Positions 1-9,784 of a DNA stretch of 64,000 bases are shown one piece after another; position 1 is the first letter of the stretch; each line of letters opens with the position of its first letter. The translations under genes and the position numbers were made by a program. Origin of the DNA: Polyangiaceae bacterium (GTDB lineage: Bacteria; Myxococcota_A; Polyangia; Polyangiales; Polyangiaceae); assembly GCA_025936045.1 (NCBI GenBank), contig JAICUB010000012.1, positions 1 through 64,000 of the forward strand, given 5' to 3'. A model generated the notes under the pieces. The model did no database searches. It was given only the letters and a program-made list of their open reading frames with translations, and was not told where the DNA came from.

Positions 1-2
1 CC

Positions 3-3000
3 GTGCGCGGCAACGCCGCGTGGATGAGCGCGCGCGAGCAGCTCTTCGACGAAGAGGTGTTCGGTGAGGACGTGCGCCACATCCTGCCCATCATCGCACC
101 CGGCGGCTCGGACTCCGCGCAGCTCGACAACGTCGCGGAGCTCCTCGTCCACGCCGGACGCTCGCTGCCGCACGTGATGATGATGCTCGTGCCCGAGGCT
201 TGGCAAAACGACGACCAGATGTCGCAGCGCAAGCGCGACTTCTACGAGTACCACTCGTGTTTGATCGAACCGTGGGACGGACCGGCGGCGCTCGCCTTCA
301 CCGACGGCAAGCGCATCGGCGGCATCCTCGACCGCAACGGCCTGCGTCCCGCGCGCTGGACGGTGACGAAGGACGGCCTCGTCGTGATGGCGTCCGAGAC
401 GGGCGTGCTCGACATCCCGCCGGAGAACGTCGAGCGCAAGGGCCGGCTCGAACCGGGCCGCATGTTCCTGGTCGATACCGAAGCCGGACGCATCGTCGAG
501 GACGAGGAGCTGAAGGACGAGATCGCGCGCCGCAAGCCGTATGGGCGCTGGTTGCGCGAAAACAAGATCGCGCTCAGCGAGATCGACGCGTCGCCCCCGA
601 CGGCGACGCGCCGCGAGCACGTGTCGCTGCTGCAGCGTCAGAAGGCGTTCGGTTACACCGAGGAGGACCTGCGCCTGCTCGTTGCGCCCATGGCCGAGAA
701 GGGCGAGGAAGCGACGGGGTCGATGGGCACCGACACGCCGCTCGCCGTGCTCTCCGACGAGCCGCAGCTGCTCTTCAACTACTTCAAGCAGCACTTCGCG
801 CAGGTCACGAACCCCGCGATCGATCCGATCCGCGAGGAGCTCGTGATGAGCCTCAAGCAGTACATCGGCGGTGAAGCCGCGCTCCTGCTCGAGCTGCCCG
901 ACCACGCGCAGATGCTCGAGCTCGAGCGGCCGATCCTCACGAACCAGGAGCTCGCCAAGCTCCGCGAGACGCACCTGCAGCAGGTGCGCCAGCCGCCGAC
1001 ATTGAAGATGCTCTACCCCGTCGCCGAAGGCGGCGCAGGGCTCAAGGCGGCGCTCGACGAGCTCTGTCGCGAGGCCTCACACGCCGTGCATCAAGGCCAG
1101 AGCCTCTTGATCCTCTCGGATCGCGGCTCGAACGCGGAGTACGCGCCCGTACCGAGCTTGCTCGGCCTCGGCGCCGTGCATCACCACCTCATGCGCAACG
1201 GTACGCGCATGCGCGTCGGTCTAATCGTGGAGACGGGCGAGGCGCGCGAGGTGCACCATTTCAGCCTGCTCGTCGGCTACGGCGCGGGTGCGGTCAATCC
1301 GTACCTCGCGTTCGAAAGCATCGATCATCTGGTGGGCACCGGCGCGTACCCGGGCCTCAAGGACACGGAGACGGCCCGCAAGAAGTACGTGAAGGCCATC
1401 GACAAGGGCTTGCTCAAGGTCATGAGCAAGATGGGCATCAGCACCGTGCAGAGCTACCACGGCGCGCAGATCTTCGAAGCGATCGGGCTCTCGCCCGACG
1501 TCGTCGATCGCTACTTCACGGGCACGGCGTCGCGCATCTCCGGCATCGACCTCGACGTGATCGCGGAGGAATGCCTGCGCCGTCACGAGAAGGCGTACCC
1601 GCGCACCACGCAGCCGAGCCCGCTGCTCGATCTCGGCGGCCAGTATCACTTCCGTGCGCAAGGCGAGCGCCACCTCTGGAACCCGACCACCGTCGCGAAG
1701 CTCCAGCACGCGGTGCGCGCCGAGGACGCGAAGAGCTACGAGGAGTACTCGCAGGCGATCAATCTGGCGACGCAGGGCGCGATCACCTTGCGTGGCCTGT
1801 GGGAGCTCGTGCCCGCGGCGAACCCGGTTCCGCTCGAGGAAGTCGAGCCCGCGAGCGAGATCGTCAAACGCTTCGCGACGGGCGCGATGAGCTTCGGCTC
1901 GATCAGCGCCGAGGCCCACGAGAACCTCGCGATCGCCATGAACCGCATCGGCGGCAAGAGCAACACCGGCGAAGGCGGCGAGCGCGAGGAGCGCTTCACG
2001 CCCGACGCGAACGGCGATTGGCGCAGGAGCGCGATCAAGCAAGTCGCTTCCGCGCGCTTCGGCGTGACCACGTACTACCTCGTCAACGCCGACGAGCTCC
2101 AGATCAAGGTGGCGCAGGGCGCCAAGCCCGGGGAAGGCGGACAGCTGCCCGGCCACAAGGTCGACGCGATCATCGCTAAGACGCGGCATTCGACGCCGGG
2201 CGTCACGCTGATCTCTCCCCCGCCCCACCACGACATCTACTCGATCGAGGATCTGGCGCAGCTGATCTTCGACTTGAAGATGACGAACCCGCGGGCACGC
2301 ATCAGCGTGAAGCTCGTCGCGGAGGCCGGCGTCGGCACCGTCGCGGCGGGCGTCGCGAAGGCGCACGCAGACGTGATCCTCATCGCCGGCCACGACGGCG
2401 GCACCGGCGCGTCACCGCTCACCTCGATCAAGCACGCGGGCGTGCCCTGGGAGCTCGGCATCGCCGAGACACACCAGGTGCTCGTGAAGAACGACCTCAG
2501 AAGCCGCGTGATCCTGCAGGCCGACGGCCAGATGCGCACCGGGCGCGACGTCGTGATCGCGGCGCTGCTCGGCGCCGAGGAGTTCGGTTTCGCGACGGCA
2601 CCGCTCGTCGCGAGCGGCTGCATCATGATGCGTAAGTGCCACCTGAACACGTGCCCCGTCGGCATCGCCACGCAGGATCCGGTCCTGCGCGCGAAGTTCG
2701 AAGGCAAGCCCGAGCACGTGATCCGCTTCATGTTCTACGTGGCGGAGGAGACGCGGGCGCTCATGGCTTCGCTCGGCTTCCGCAGCCTGAACGAGATGGT
2801 GGGTCGCGCCGATCGGCTCAAGCCGCGCGCCGGTTGCGGCAACTGGAAGACCGAGCGCCTCGATTTCTCGGACGTGCTCATGCCCGCCCAGGCGCAGCCC
2901 GGCGTGCGGACGTTCAAGTGCGTGCCGCAGGATCACGGCCTCGAGGTCGCGCTCGACAACAAGCTCCTCGAGCTCTGTGCGCCCGCTCTCGAGCGCAAGG

Positions 3001-3794
3001 AGAAGGTGAAGCACTCGCTCGAGATCCGGAACGTGAACCGCACCGTGGGCGCCATGCTCGCTGGTGAGGTCGCACGGCGCCACGGCCAGGCGGGCCTGCC
3101 GAACGGCACCATCGAGCTCTCGTTCAGGGGCTCGGCCGGGCAGAGTTTCGGGGCGTTCATCATGAACGGCATCGAGCTCGAGCTCGAGGGTGACGCCAAC
3201 GACTACGTCGGCAAGGGCATGGCCGGCGGCACGGTCGCCGTGCGCGCGTCCGGGGCAGCCACGTTCCGCGCCGAAGAGAACATCCTCATCGGCAACACTG
3301 CGCTCTACGGCGCCACGGCAGGACGCGCGTTCTTCGCGGGACGCGCCGGGGAGCGCTTCGCGGTGAGGAACAGCGGCGCGACCGCGGTCGTCGAGGGCGT
3401 CGGCGATCACGGCTGCGAGTACATGACCGGAGGCCGCGTCCTCGTGCTCGGCCGCACGGGGCGCAACTTCGCGGCGGGCATGAGCGGCGGCTTCGCCTAC
3501 ATCCTCGACGAGACGGGCGACTTCGAGAAACGTTGCAACCTCGGCATGGTCGAGCTCGAGGCGCTGAGCCCCGAGGACGCGGCGTTCGTCGCCGCGCTGA
3601 TCGAGGAACACCGTGAGCGCACCGGTAGTCAGCGTGCCCAGTCGCTGCTCGCAGCCTGGGAGAACACGCTCGCGCGACTCCTCAAGGTTGTGCCGCTCGA
3701 GTACCGGCGCGTGCTCGAAGAGCAATCACGTGCGCGTGAAAAGTCGGCGGCGAGCCACGGCCTGCCCGTGCTACAGACGGCCGGAGCGAAATAG
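3..3794 (+). CDS. gltB: Glutamate synthase large subunit, 5'-truncated by window edge
   Basis: Large subunit of NADPH-dependent glutamate synthase (GOGAT), which turns glutamine plus 2-oxoglutarate into two glutamates in the cytoplasm. The 1263 visible residues lack roughly the first 250 of a protein that is usually about 1500 long, so the catalytic N-terminal Cys of the glutaminase domain is outside the window. The first visible residues ([14 protein letters not shown]) belong to that glutaminase domain. The FMN barrel follows ([17 protein letters not shown] and [11 protein letters not shown], near residues 770-810). Next come the 3Fe-4S cysteines in [15 protein letters not shown] (near 875) and the C-terminal glycine-rich beta-helix domain. 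The stop codon lies 2 nt before the gltD start, so the two subunits are co-transcribed. No frameshift is seen. Confidence 0.97.
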   Translation: MRGNAAWMSAREQLFDEEVFGEDVRHILPIIAPGGSDSAQLDNVAELLVHAGRSLPHVMMMLVPEAWQNDDQMSQRKRDFYEYHSCLIEPWDGPAALAFTDGKRIGGILDRNGLRPARWTVTKDGLVVMASETGVLDIPPENVERKGRLEPGRMFLVDTEAGRIVEDEELKDEIARRKPYGRWLRENKIALSEIDASPPTATRREHVSLLQRQKAFGYTEEDLRLLVAPMAEKGEEATGSMGTDTPLAVLSDEPQLLFNYFKQHFAQVTNPAIDPIREELVMSLKQYIGGEAALLLELPDHAQMLELERPILTNQELAKLRETHLQQVRQPPTLKMLYPVAEGGAGLKAALDELCREASHAVHQGQSLLILSDRGSNAEYAPVPSLLGLGAVHHHLMRNGTRMRVGLIVETGEAREVHHFSLLVGYGAGAVNPYLAFESIDHLVGTGAYPGLKDTETARKKYVKAIDKGLLKVMSKMGISTVQSYHGAQIFEAIGLSPDVVDRYFTGTASRISGIDLDVIAEECLRRHEKAYPRTTQPSPLLDLGGQYHFRAQGERHLWNPTTVAKLQHAVRAEDAKSYEEYSQAINLATQGAITLRGLWELVPAANPVPLEEVEPASEIVKRFATGAMSFGSISAEAHENLAIAMNRIGGKSNTGEGGEREERFTPDANGDWRRSAIKQVASARFGVTTYYLVNADELQIKVAQGAKPGEGGQLPGHKVDAIIAKTRHSTPGVTLISPPPHHDIYSIEDLAQLIFDLKMTNPRARISVKLVAEAGVGTVAAGVAKAHADVILIAGHDGGTGASPLTSIKHAGVPWELGIAETHQVLVKNDLRSRVILQADGQMRTGRDVVIAALLGAEEFGFATAPLVASGCIMMRKCHLNTCPVGIATQDPVLRAKFEGKPEHVIRFMFYVAEETRALMASLGFRSLNEMVGRADRLKPRAGCGNWKTERLDFSDVLMPAQAQPGVRTFKCVPQDHGLEVALDNKLLELCAPALERKEKVKHSLEIRNVNRTVGAMLAGEVARRHGQAGLPNGTIELSFRGSAGQSFGAFIMNGIELELEGDANDYVGKGMAGGTVAVRASGAATFRAEENILIGNTALYGATAGRAFFAGRAGERFAVRNSGATAVVEGVGDHGCEYMTGGRVLVLGRTGRNFAAGMSGGFAYILDETGDFEKRCNLGMVELEALSPEDAAFVAALIEEHRERTGSQRAQSLLAAWENTLARLLKVVPLEYRRVLEEQSRAREKSAASHGLPVLQTAGAK

Positions 3795-3796
3795 TC

Positions 3797-5212
3797 GTGG
3801 GAAAAGTCACTGGATTTCTCGAGTTCGAGCGCACCGATCCCTCCAAACGAGCCGTTACCGAGCGTGTCCGGGACTACCGGGAGTTCGAGCTTCCGATCGT
3901 GCAGGAGACGCTCGCGCAGCAGGGCGCGCGCTGCATGGACTGCGGCATTCCGTTCTGCAACACGGGCTGTCCGCTCGGGAACCTCATCCCCGACTGGAAC
4001 GACCACGTCTACAAGGGCCTGCACGAGCTCGCGAGTCACTCGCTGCATTCGACCAACAACTTCCCGGAGATCACCGGGCGAGTCTGCCCCGCGCCGTGCG
4101 AGGCCGCGTGCGTCCTCGGCATCAACGACGACCCGGTGAGCATCAAGCTCATCGAGCGCGCCATCGCCGATCGCGCGCTCGAGCACGGCTTCGTGAAGCC
4201 GATTCTACCGAAGTCACGCACCGGCAAGACCGTCGCCGTCGTCGGCTCGGGCCCCGCTGGCCTCGCCGCGGCGCAGCAGCTCGCACGCGTCGGCCACACG
4301 GTCACGGTATACGAACGTGACGACCGCCTCGGAGGTCTCCTCACCTACGGCATTCCGGATTTCAAGCTCGAAAAGTCGATCATCACGCGACGCGTCGAGC
4401 AGATGAAGGCGGAAGGCGTCGTCTTCCAGACGTCGGCCGACGTGGGCGGACGCATCACGGGCCAAGAGCTCCGCGCGAAGCACGACGCGGTCCTGCTCGC
4501 GATCGGTTCCCGCAAACCGCGCGACCTCGGCGTACCGGGGCGCGAGCTCTCGGGCGTGCACTTCGCGATGGACTTCTTGACGCAACAGAACCGGCGCGTC
4601 GCGGGCGAGACGGTTCCGGACGCCGGCGCCATTGTCGCGACGGGCAAGCACGTCGTCGTGATCGGCGGCGGGGATACGGGGAGCGACTGCATCGGCACGT
4701 CGCATCGCCAAGGCGCGAAGAGCGTGACGAGCTTCGAGATCATGCCGCGCCCGCCGGAAGAGCGCGCAAGCTCGACGCCCTGGCCGCAGTGGCCGCTCAT
4801 GCTGCGCACGTCGAGCTCGCATGAAGAAGGCGGCAACCGCGACTGGAGCGTCTCGACCGAGAAAATCACGGGCAACGGCAGGGTCGAAGAGCTCCACTGC
4901 GTGCGCGTGGAGTTCCGCGGCGGCCGCTTCGAGCGCGTGAGCGGCAGCGAATTCGTGCTGCCGGCGGATCTCGTGCTGCTCGCGATGGGCTTCATGCATC
5001 CCGAGCGCGAGGGCGTGGTCGAGCAGCTCGGCGTCGAGCTCGATCAGCGCGGCAACGTGCGCATCGACGGCCGCTGCATGGCGACCGTGCCGGGCGTCTT
5101 CGCGGCGGGTGACTGCCAGCGCGGCCAATCGCTCGTCGTCTGGGCCATTGCGGATGGTCGTCGCGCGGCGCGCGGGGTCGATCAGTACTTGATGGGCCGG
5201 AGCGAGCTCTGA
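3797..5212 (+). CDS. gltD: Glutamate synthase small subunit
   Basis: Small (beta) subunit of glutamate synthase, which carries electrons from NADPH through FAD and Fe-S clusters to GltB. It has 471 residues, the normal length. The N-terminus holds two cysteine clusters ([14 protein letters not shown] and CPAPCEAAC). These are followed by an FAD dinucleotide fold ([16 protein letters not shown], near residue 150), an NADPH fold ([15 protein letters not shown], near 290) and the closing [16 protein letters not shown] motif. The GTG start sits 2 nt after the gltB stop, implying translational coupling. No terminator with a T-tract follows; a hairpin at 5313-5332 is the only candidate. Confidence 0.97.
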   Translation: MGKVTGFLEFERTDPSKRAVTERVRDYREFELPIVQETLAQQGARCMDCGIPFCNTGCPLGNLIPDWNDHVYKGLHELASHSLHSTNNFPEITGRVCPAPCEAACVLGINDDPVSIKLIERAIADRALEHGFVKPILPKSRTGKTVAVVGSGPAGLAAAQQLARVGHTVTVYERDDRLGGLLTYGIPDFKLEKSIITRRVEQMKAEGVVFQTSADVGGRITGQELRAKHDAVLLAIGSRKPRDLGVPGRELSGVHFAMDFLTQQNRRVAGETVPDAGAIVATGKHVVVIGGGDTGSDCIGTSHRQGAKSVTSFEIMPRPPEERASSTPWPQWPLMLRTSSSHEEGGNRDWSVSTEKITGNGRVEELHCVRVEFRGGRFERVSGSEFVLPADLVLLAMGFMHPEREGVVEQLGVELDQRGNVRIDGRCMATVPGVFAAGDCQRGQSLVVWAIADGRRAARGVDQYLMGRSEL

Positions 5213-5312
5213 GCTGAGCCGAACCCACGTGCGAGCGGTACAGATCGAGACGGTAGGTGTCCGTCCGCCTCGTTTGACTGCCGGTGGGTACTGTTTCAGT
5301 ATCGGCAAAGTG

Positions 5313-5332
5313 CGGCGCCCATCGGGACGCCG
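5313..5332. other. Hairpin between gltD and lipoprotein gene
   Basis: CGGCGCCC, then ATC, then GGGACGCCG: an 8-bp GC-rich stem with one bulged A. It lies 100 nt after gltD and 18 nt before the next start codon. No T-tract follows, so it could be a weak terminator for gltBD or a structure in the leader of the next gene. Confidence 0.35.
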
Positions 5333-5350
5333 AGCAGCCCTTCAGCCCGC

Positions 5351-6250
5351 ATGCGTGTACCGAACGATTTTTTGTGGATTTTTCCACTGGGATTGCTCTC
5401 GCTAGCAGCGTGCGGCGGTAGCGATCCCAAAGACTTCTTCGGCGTCCCGGAGGCTCACGGCGGGGCGAGCGGACACGGGGCGGCGGGCGCGCCGTCCGCG
5501 TCGGGCAAGGGCGGCACCACGGGCAGTGCAGGCCAAGGCATGGCCACGGGCGGCTCTCCCACGCCGGGCTCCGGTGGGGACGGCAACACGAGCAGCGGCG
5601 GGACCTCGACCGGCGGCAGCACCGCGGAGAGCGGCGGCACCACCACGACGGGCGGCTCGGACGCAACGGGCGGCTCGAACGCGACCGGTGGCGCTGACGC
5701 GGCCGGCGGCACCGGTGGCAGCAATGCCACGGGCGGAACCGGCGGCGACACGAGTGGCGCCGGCGGCACGACGACGATGACCGGCGGCGGCGCGGGACAA
5801 CCTGCGGGCGGCGGTGCAGGTCTCGCGGGCTCTGGCATGGGCGGCATGGGCGCCGCGGCCGGCACCTCGACGACGGGTGGCAACGGCGGCGGCGGGCGAG
5901 GCGGCAGAGCCGGCAGCGGCGGTGGAACGAACGACTGTGACGCGCGCCTCCAAGCCGCGAACGACGCGCTGACCGCCGCTCAGGCTTGCGATCCGAGCTC
6001 CAACGCGCTGCTCTGTCGAGACACGGTCGACGACCCGTGCGGGTGCTCCGTGCCGGTCGCGCGTGGCGATTCGTCCGAGACCAAAACGTACCTCGCGGCG
6101 CTCGACAAGCTCAAGTCTTGCCCCGTGGAGTGCGCGGCGCTCGTCTGCCGCTCGCCCCGCAATGCTTCTTGCGAGTCGACTTCGACGGGGCACGGACCGG
6201 GCGCGGGCATGGGCCAGTGCACGAGCAGCTCGCTCACTACCCTGCCCTGA
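5351..6250 (+). CDS. Glycine-rich lipoprotein with Cys-rich C-terminus
   Basis: A 299-residue predicted lipoprotein of unknown function. The N-terminus (MRVPNDFLWIFPLGLLSLAACGG) is a signal peptide with a LAAC lipobox, so it should be lipid-anchored in the envelope. Residues of about 35-195 are a low-complexity linker of GG(S/T/A)xA units typical of secreted Polyangiales proteins. The last 100 residues form a separate domain with about ten cysteines (NDCDAR, ACDPSS, CGCSV, CPVECAALVC), presumably disulfide-bonded. The ATG start is chosen because it begins the signal peptide directly. No enzymatic motif is seen. A second protein with the same design lies at 56528-57652. Confidence 0.85.
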   Translation: MRVPNDFLWIFPLGLLSLAACGGSDPKDFFGVPEAHGGASGHGAAGAPSASGKGGTTGSAGQGMATGGSPTPGSGGDGNTSSGGTSTGGSTAESGGTTTTGGSDATGGSNATGGADAAGGTGGSNATGGTGGDTSGAGGTTTMTGGGAGQPAGGGAGLAGSGMGGMGAAAGTSTTGGNGGGGRGGRAGSGGGTNDCDARLQAANDALTAAQACDPSSNALLCRDTVDDPCGCSVPVARGDSSETKTYLAALDKLKSCPVECAALVCRSPRNASCESTSTGHGPGAGMGQCTSSSLTTLP

Positions 6251-6260
6251 GCCGTCGAGC

Positions 6261-6297
6261 CGAACGCGAGCGTTCAGCCGCGCTCGCTCCGCGTTCG
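6261..6297. other. Long hairpin before a ribosome-binding site
   Basis: CGAACGCGAGCG (6261-6272) pairs with CGCT, a bulged C and CGCGTTCG (6285-6297), giving a 12-bp stem. It lies between the stop at 6250 and the GGAGGAGG ribosome-binding site at 6302-6309. It has no T-tract. It may terminate the lipoprotein transcript or affect translation of the next gene. Confidence 0.4.
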
Positions 6298-6314
6298 CAG
6301 CGGAGGAGGCAAGC

Positions 6315-6878
6315 ATGCGATACTCGCTGCTGACCATGACGGGGAAGCCGAGCGACCCGAAGCGCCCAAGCCTCGAGCCGGACGGATCGCAGCCGGAAAT
6401 TCTCGTTTCGTACAAGCCGGCCGGGCGTGAGACGCTCGAGGCGATCACGGCAGAGCTCGTGCCCTTGCCCGTGAAGTTCGAGCAAGCCGCCAAGGCGCGA
6501 CGCGAGAGCTCGAGCCCAGAAATCACCGTGGGCGAGGGCCGCATCGAGCGCGACACGCTCGCGGCCATCGTGGCCGAAGCGGGCCCTGCCCCAGCCGCCG
6601 AACCCACGCCGCACGTGGCGCCGAAAACCGCGGCCGCCGCGCCGAGCCCCGCGCCGGGCGCGCTCGAGATTTTCGAGCTGGTGACCTACGTCGTGCGCGG
6701 CGGCGACATAGCCCGCCTCGCGAGCGAGACCGCACGGCGGAGCTTCGTCGAAGAGCACCTGCTTGCGCGCTTGCCCGTGAGCTCGGTGGCCGACGTGGAG
6801 CGCATCGACGTGACGCCGTGGACCGCGCCCGGGACGCTCGTCGTACGCGTCTTTTGCCGAACGAAAGCGTCAACCTAA
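6315..6878 (+). CDS. Hypothetical cytoplasmic protein
   Basis: A 187-residue protein that I do not recognise. The ATG at 6315 is preceded at ideal spacing by GGAGGAGG (6302-6309), the clearest ribosome-binding site in the region; the open frame extends further upstream, but that part is not expected to be translated. There is no signal peptide or membrane segment. The N-terminal half is polar, with two similar stretches (RETLEAITAELVP and RDTLAAIVAEAGP) that look like an internal duplication. An Ala/Pro linker (about 90-115) leads to a compact C-terminal domain ending VDVTPWTAPGTLVVRVFCR-like. Its 3' end overlaps the convergent acyltransferase gene by 9 bp. Confidence 0.7.
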   Translation: MRYSLLTMTGKPSDPKRPSLEPDGSQPEILVSYKPAGRETLEAITAELVPLPVKFEQAAKARRESSSPEITVGEGRIERDTLAAIVAEAGPAPAAEPTPHVAPKTAAAAPSPAPGALEIFELVTYVVRGGDIARLASETARRSFVEEHLLARLPVSSVADVERIDVTPWTAPGTLVVRVFCRTKAST

Positions 6879-7574
6879 GCCCGACTCGATGCTCGCGCGC
6901 ACGGCGGCGATGAGCCCTTTCATGTGCGCGCCAGCCGCGTGGTCCTTCGGATCGATCGGCGGGAGGATTCGCACACGGATGCGTTGTCCGTCGGTGACGT
7001 GCGTGCCGCCCGCGGGAAGCACGCGTTCGGTGCCGAGCACGGTGACGGGGAGGATCCGAGCTTCAGCGCCCACGGCGAGGTGAAAGCCGCCCTTCTTGAA
7101 CGCTCCGAGCTCCGCGCCCGTGCCGCGCGTGCCTTCGGGCGCGATCCAGATGCTCGTGCCGCTCTTGATGGCTTCGCGCGCGCGCTCGAGGCTTCGCATC
7201 GCCGCGATGCGATTGGAGCGGTTGACTTCGACGAACCCGGCCGCCCGCATCGCCCCCGCCCAGATGGGCACGCGAAAGAGCTCCGCTTTGGCCACCATGC
7301 GGAGCCTCCGCGGCCGAAGCGCCTGGAAGAGCACCGGAATGTCGTAGTGAGAGCGGTGATTCGACATCACGACGAATGCTTCGTCGAGCGGCGCGTGCTC
7401 GAGACCGCTCACGTCGAGCTCGATCTTCGCGTAACGGACGAGCGAGGCCGACCAGCTGTCGAGGCGTGCGTCGCACGTGGGAGTCGTGAGGGTACCGAGC
7501 GCGCTCTGAAGCACCGTCGGTATGCAGATACGCAGCGTGTGAAAGGCTGCGTTCGCCAAATGCCGGACGGTCAT
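6870..7574 (-). CDS. 1-acyl-sn-glycerol-3-phosphate acyltransferase family protein
   Basis: A PlsC/LPLAT-family acyltransferase that transfers an acyl chain to a lysophospholipid acceptor at the inner membrane, probably making phosphatidic acid. It has 234 residues. The catalytic NHxxxxD motif is NHRSHYD (near residue 80) and the substrate-binding block is PEGTRG (near 150), followed by FKKGGFHLA and ILPVTVLG. The ATG at 7574 is preferred over an upstream TTG at 7607 because a GAGGCGAG ribosome-binding site lies before it. It stands alone on this strand, 65 nt after the HTTM gene stop, so read-through from that operon is possible. The exact acyl acceptor cannot be told from sequence. Confidence 0.9.
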   Translation of the reverse strand: MTVRHLANAAFHTLRICIPTVLQSALGTLTTPTCDARLDSWSASLVRYAKIELDVSGLEHAPLDEAFVVMSNHRSHYDIPVLFQALRPRRLRMVAKAELFRVPIWAGAMRAAGFVEVNRSNRIAAMRSLERAREAIKSGTSIWIAPEGTRGTGAELGAFKKGGFHLAVGAEARILPVTVLGTERVLPAGGTHVTDGQRIRVRILPPIDPKDHAAGAHMKGLIAAVRASIESGLG

Positions 7575-7639
7575 CGAGCGCTCGCCTCGACTTCGGCGGT
7601 CTTGCAAGGAAAGCTCGAGATCTGGCCGGCCAAGATCAC

Positions 7640-9784
7640 TCAGCGTCTGTTGTTGCGATTGTGCGGCGGGGGGGTGCGCGTCCGCGCGCCGTCGCCGGTC
7701 CAGGAAAAGAGCTTACGCCGCTGCGGCGCTTCTCGCGGCATGCCGGGCGGGGGGATGTGCTCGTTGACGAACCAGACGTCGAAGGAGACGAGCTCGTCTG
7801 CCTTCTTGCCGGTGATCTGGTGATAGTTGCGCAGCATATCGCGCACGCCGTCGAGGTAACCCTCGAAGCGTTGTTCGCCGATGCGGCGATGGAAGTCACC
7901 CCAGATCTGGTTCATATGAAAGCCGCCCTTCGGCTGAACGTCGAAGTTCGGCTCCTTTTGCGTCAGCGGGTCGAAGTGGCGCCCGTCGCGCGTGATGCCG
8001 TCGACGACGACACAACCGTCGTCGCTCGGCGGGGACGGTGCGAACATGCTCCAGCCTTGGAACAGGCGCGGATAGACGACGATGGACGTCATCCAATCGG
8101 GCCGGTGTTTCGGCTTGAGCCACTCGGGCACGGCGCGGTTTTCGATCAGCACCTGGCTGCCACAGCTCACTACGATGAGGAGCACGGCGAGCTCGCGCAG
8201 CCCCGCGATGCCGCGCCGGAAGACCAGGCGCGCCGCGCTCGGCTGGGGCAGCACGACTTCGGGGCGACCCGCGAGCCCTTCGAGCTCGAAGTACGCGTCC
8301 GCGGCGGCGCTGTCGGCCGAGGCGCGCTCGAGCCGTCGCTCGATCCCCATGTCGAGGCCCGGCAGGCGCGCCGGTAGCACGAGCAGGCGCCCGAACGGAA
8401 TCGCGTCCGCCAAGCGCACGAGCGCCGTGACACCACGAAAACGCCGGCCGCTCTCGGGATCGATCACGACGAGCGTCTGCGCGACGGCGACGCCGAGCGG
8501 TTCCTCGGCGGGCGCCGGCTCGCCCTCTTCCTCGTCGTCCTCCTCCGGAGGCTCGACGGGCGTCACGGGCGTGAACTCGACGTGCTCGAGCACGTCGAAG
8601 CGCTTCACGACCCGGCAGAACGAGATCCAAAATCCGCTCTGCGGATCGAAGCAGAGCTCGCGCCGCGGGAAATGCGCGGCGAGCTTCGGGCCGAGCTTCT
8701 CCCACGCTTCCGTCGGGATCAGGGCCCAGAACATCGTGACCATCGCCCAGGAGAACGGCCCGAGCTGCACCACCGAGTCGATCGACAGATGGAGCGCGCA
8801 ACAGAGGGCCCACGCGAGCATGCGGAAGAGCGGCGTGCGAAACGGCGAAGCGAGCAGAATCGCGATGCTCGACTCCATCGCGAGCGCGGAGAAGGTCATC
8901 ACCTTGAACGCGGCAATCGGCAGTAGCTCGCGAAGCCAACCGCCGAACGCGGTCACCATGCGATCCTGCTGGAAGAAGTAGTAGACGGCCGTTCCGTCCC
9001 GCCACTCGTGGCCGGTCTTGTGGACGACGTTGAAGTAGTAAATGACGATCCATTGGAGGATCAGCGCGGCAACGGCGAAGGAAACGACGGGCGCCGTGTC
9101 GCGCGGGGGGTCTTCGCGGTCGTTCAGCGCGCCGGGCGTCGTCTCGCGGCGCGCGCGCAGCGAGGCGCGCACGGCGTCCACGCTGAAGCGGCGCCCGAGC
9201 GGCAAGAACATGGACCAGACCGTCAGAAGTGTGAGCACGACCCAGCCGCCGTTCTCGAGCATGATGTTGCGGCTGTTGATACTGACGAGCAGCAGCGCCG
9301 CGAGAACGTGCATGATGCGCGTGTGCCAGCCGACGGCGAGCAAGACACACACGAGCAGATGGAACGCCATCAGCGTCTTCACCTCTCCCGGCGTGCTGAA
9401 CGCGAGATAGATGGAGAAGAGGTGGTCGCTCATCGGGCGGAAGAGCATGTAGTGGTTCGTGAGCCAGCCCGTATTGGCGTAGTGCGCGTCCACGTCGGGC
9501 CAGCGGCGAGCGACGTCCGCGAAGAGGAGTACGCCGAGCGCGATGCGGAACAAGCCGAGGGATCGCGGGTCCGCGCTCGCGTAAGTGTCGCGTAGAAATG
9601 CCCACAGCCCCGGTCGCGAATCCCGGCGCGAGCCGCGCGCCGACGAGGGCGGTTCGGAATCCGGCGCGTCTTCGTCCGGCTCGGGCTCGGCGGGCGCGGG
9701 CGCTTCGGCGTGTCTCTCACGCGGCCCTTCGAGCTCGCCCGGCGCGGCCTCTGCCGGGTCGGTGGGGCGCGCGGATTCGCTCAC
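7640..9784 (-). CDS. HTTM-domain membrane protein with degenerate DCC domain
   Basis: A 714-residue polytopic membrane protein. A charged, Pro-rich N-tail (about 55 residues) is followed by an HTTM-type membrane region related to vitamin K-dependent gamma-carboxylases (LGLFRIALGVLLFADV, then FLPLGRRFSVDAVRAS, near 200). A thioredoxin-like DCC (DUF393-type) position and a C-terminal soluble domain (WSMFAPSPPSDDG) come next. The DCC active site reads FDPQSGFWISFC instead of the usual DxDCGxC, so its redox cysteines are lost. An acidic EEDDEEEGE linker lies mid-protein. The GTG at 9784 overlaps the upstream stop as GTGA and follows a GGGAAGGGGG ribosome-binding site, so translation is coupled to its paralogue upstream. 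Substrate unknown. Confidence 0.85.
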   Translation of the reverse strand: MSESARPTDPAEAAPGELEGPRERHAEAPAPAEPEPDEDAPDSEPPSSARGSRRDSRPGLWAFLRDTYASADPRSLGLFRIALGVLLFADVARRWPDVDAHYANTGWLTNHYMLFRPMSDHLFSIYLAFSTPGEVKTLMAFHLLVCVLLAVGWHTRIMHVLAALLLVSINSRNIMLENGGWVVLTLLTVWSMFLPLGRRFSVDAVRASLRARRETTPGALNDREDPPRDTAPVVSFAVAALILQWIVIYYFNVVHKTGHEWRDGTAVYYFFQQDRMVTAFGGWLRELLPIAAFKVMTFSALAMESSIAILLASPFRTPLFRMLAWALCCALHLSIDSVVQLGPFSWAMVTMFWALIPTEAWEKLGPKLAAHFPRRELCFDPQSGFWISFCRVVKRFDVLEHVEFTPVTPVEPPEEDDEEEGEPAPAEEPLGVAVAQTLVVIDPESGRRFRGVTALVRLADAIPFGRLLVLPARLPGLDMGIERRLERASADSAAADAYFELEGLAGRPEVVLPQPSAARLVFRRGIAGLRELAVLLIVVSCGSQVLIENRAVPEWLKPKHRPDWMTSIVVYPRLFQGWSMFAPSPPSDDGCVVVDGITRDGRHFDPLTQKEPNFDVQPKGGFHMNQIWGDFHRRIGEQRFEGYLDGVRDMLRNYHQITGKKADELVSFDVWFVNEHIPPPGMPREAPQRRKLFSWTGDGARTRTPPPHNRNNRR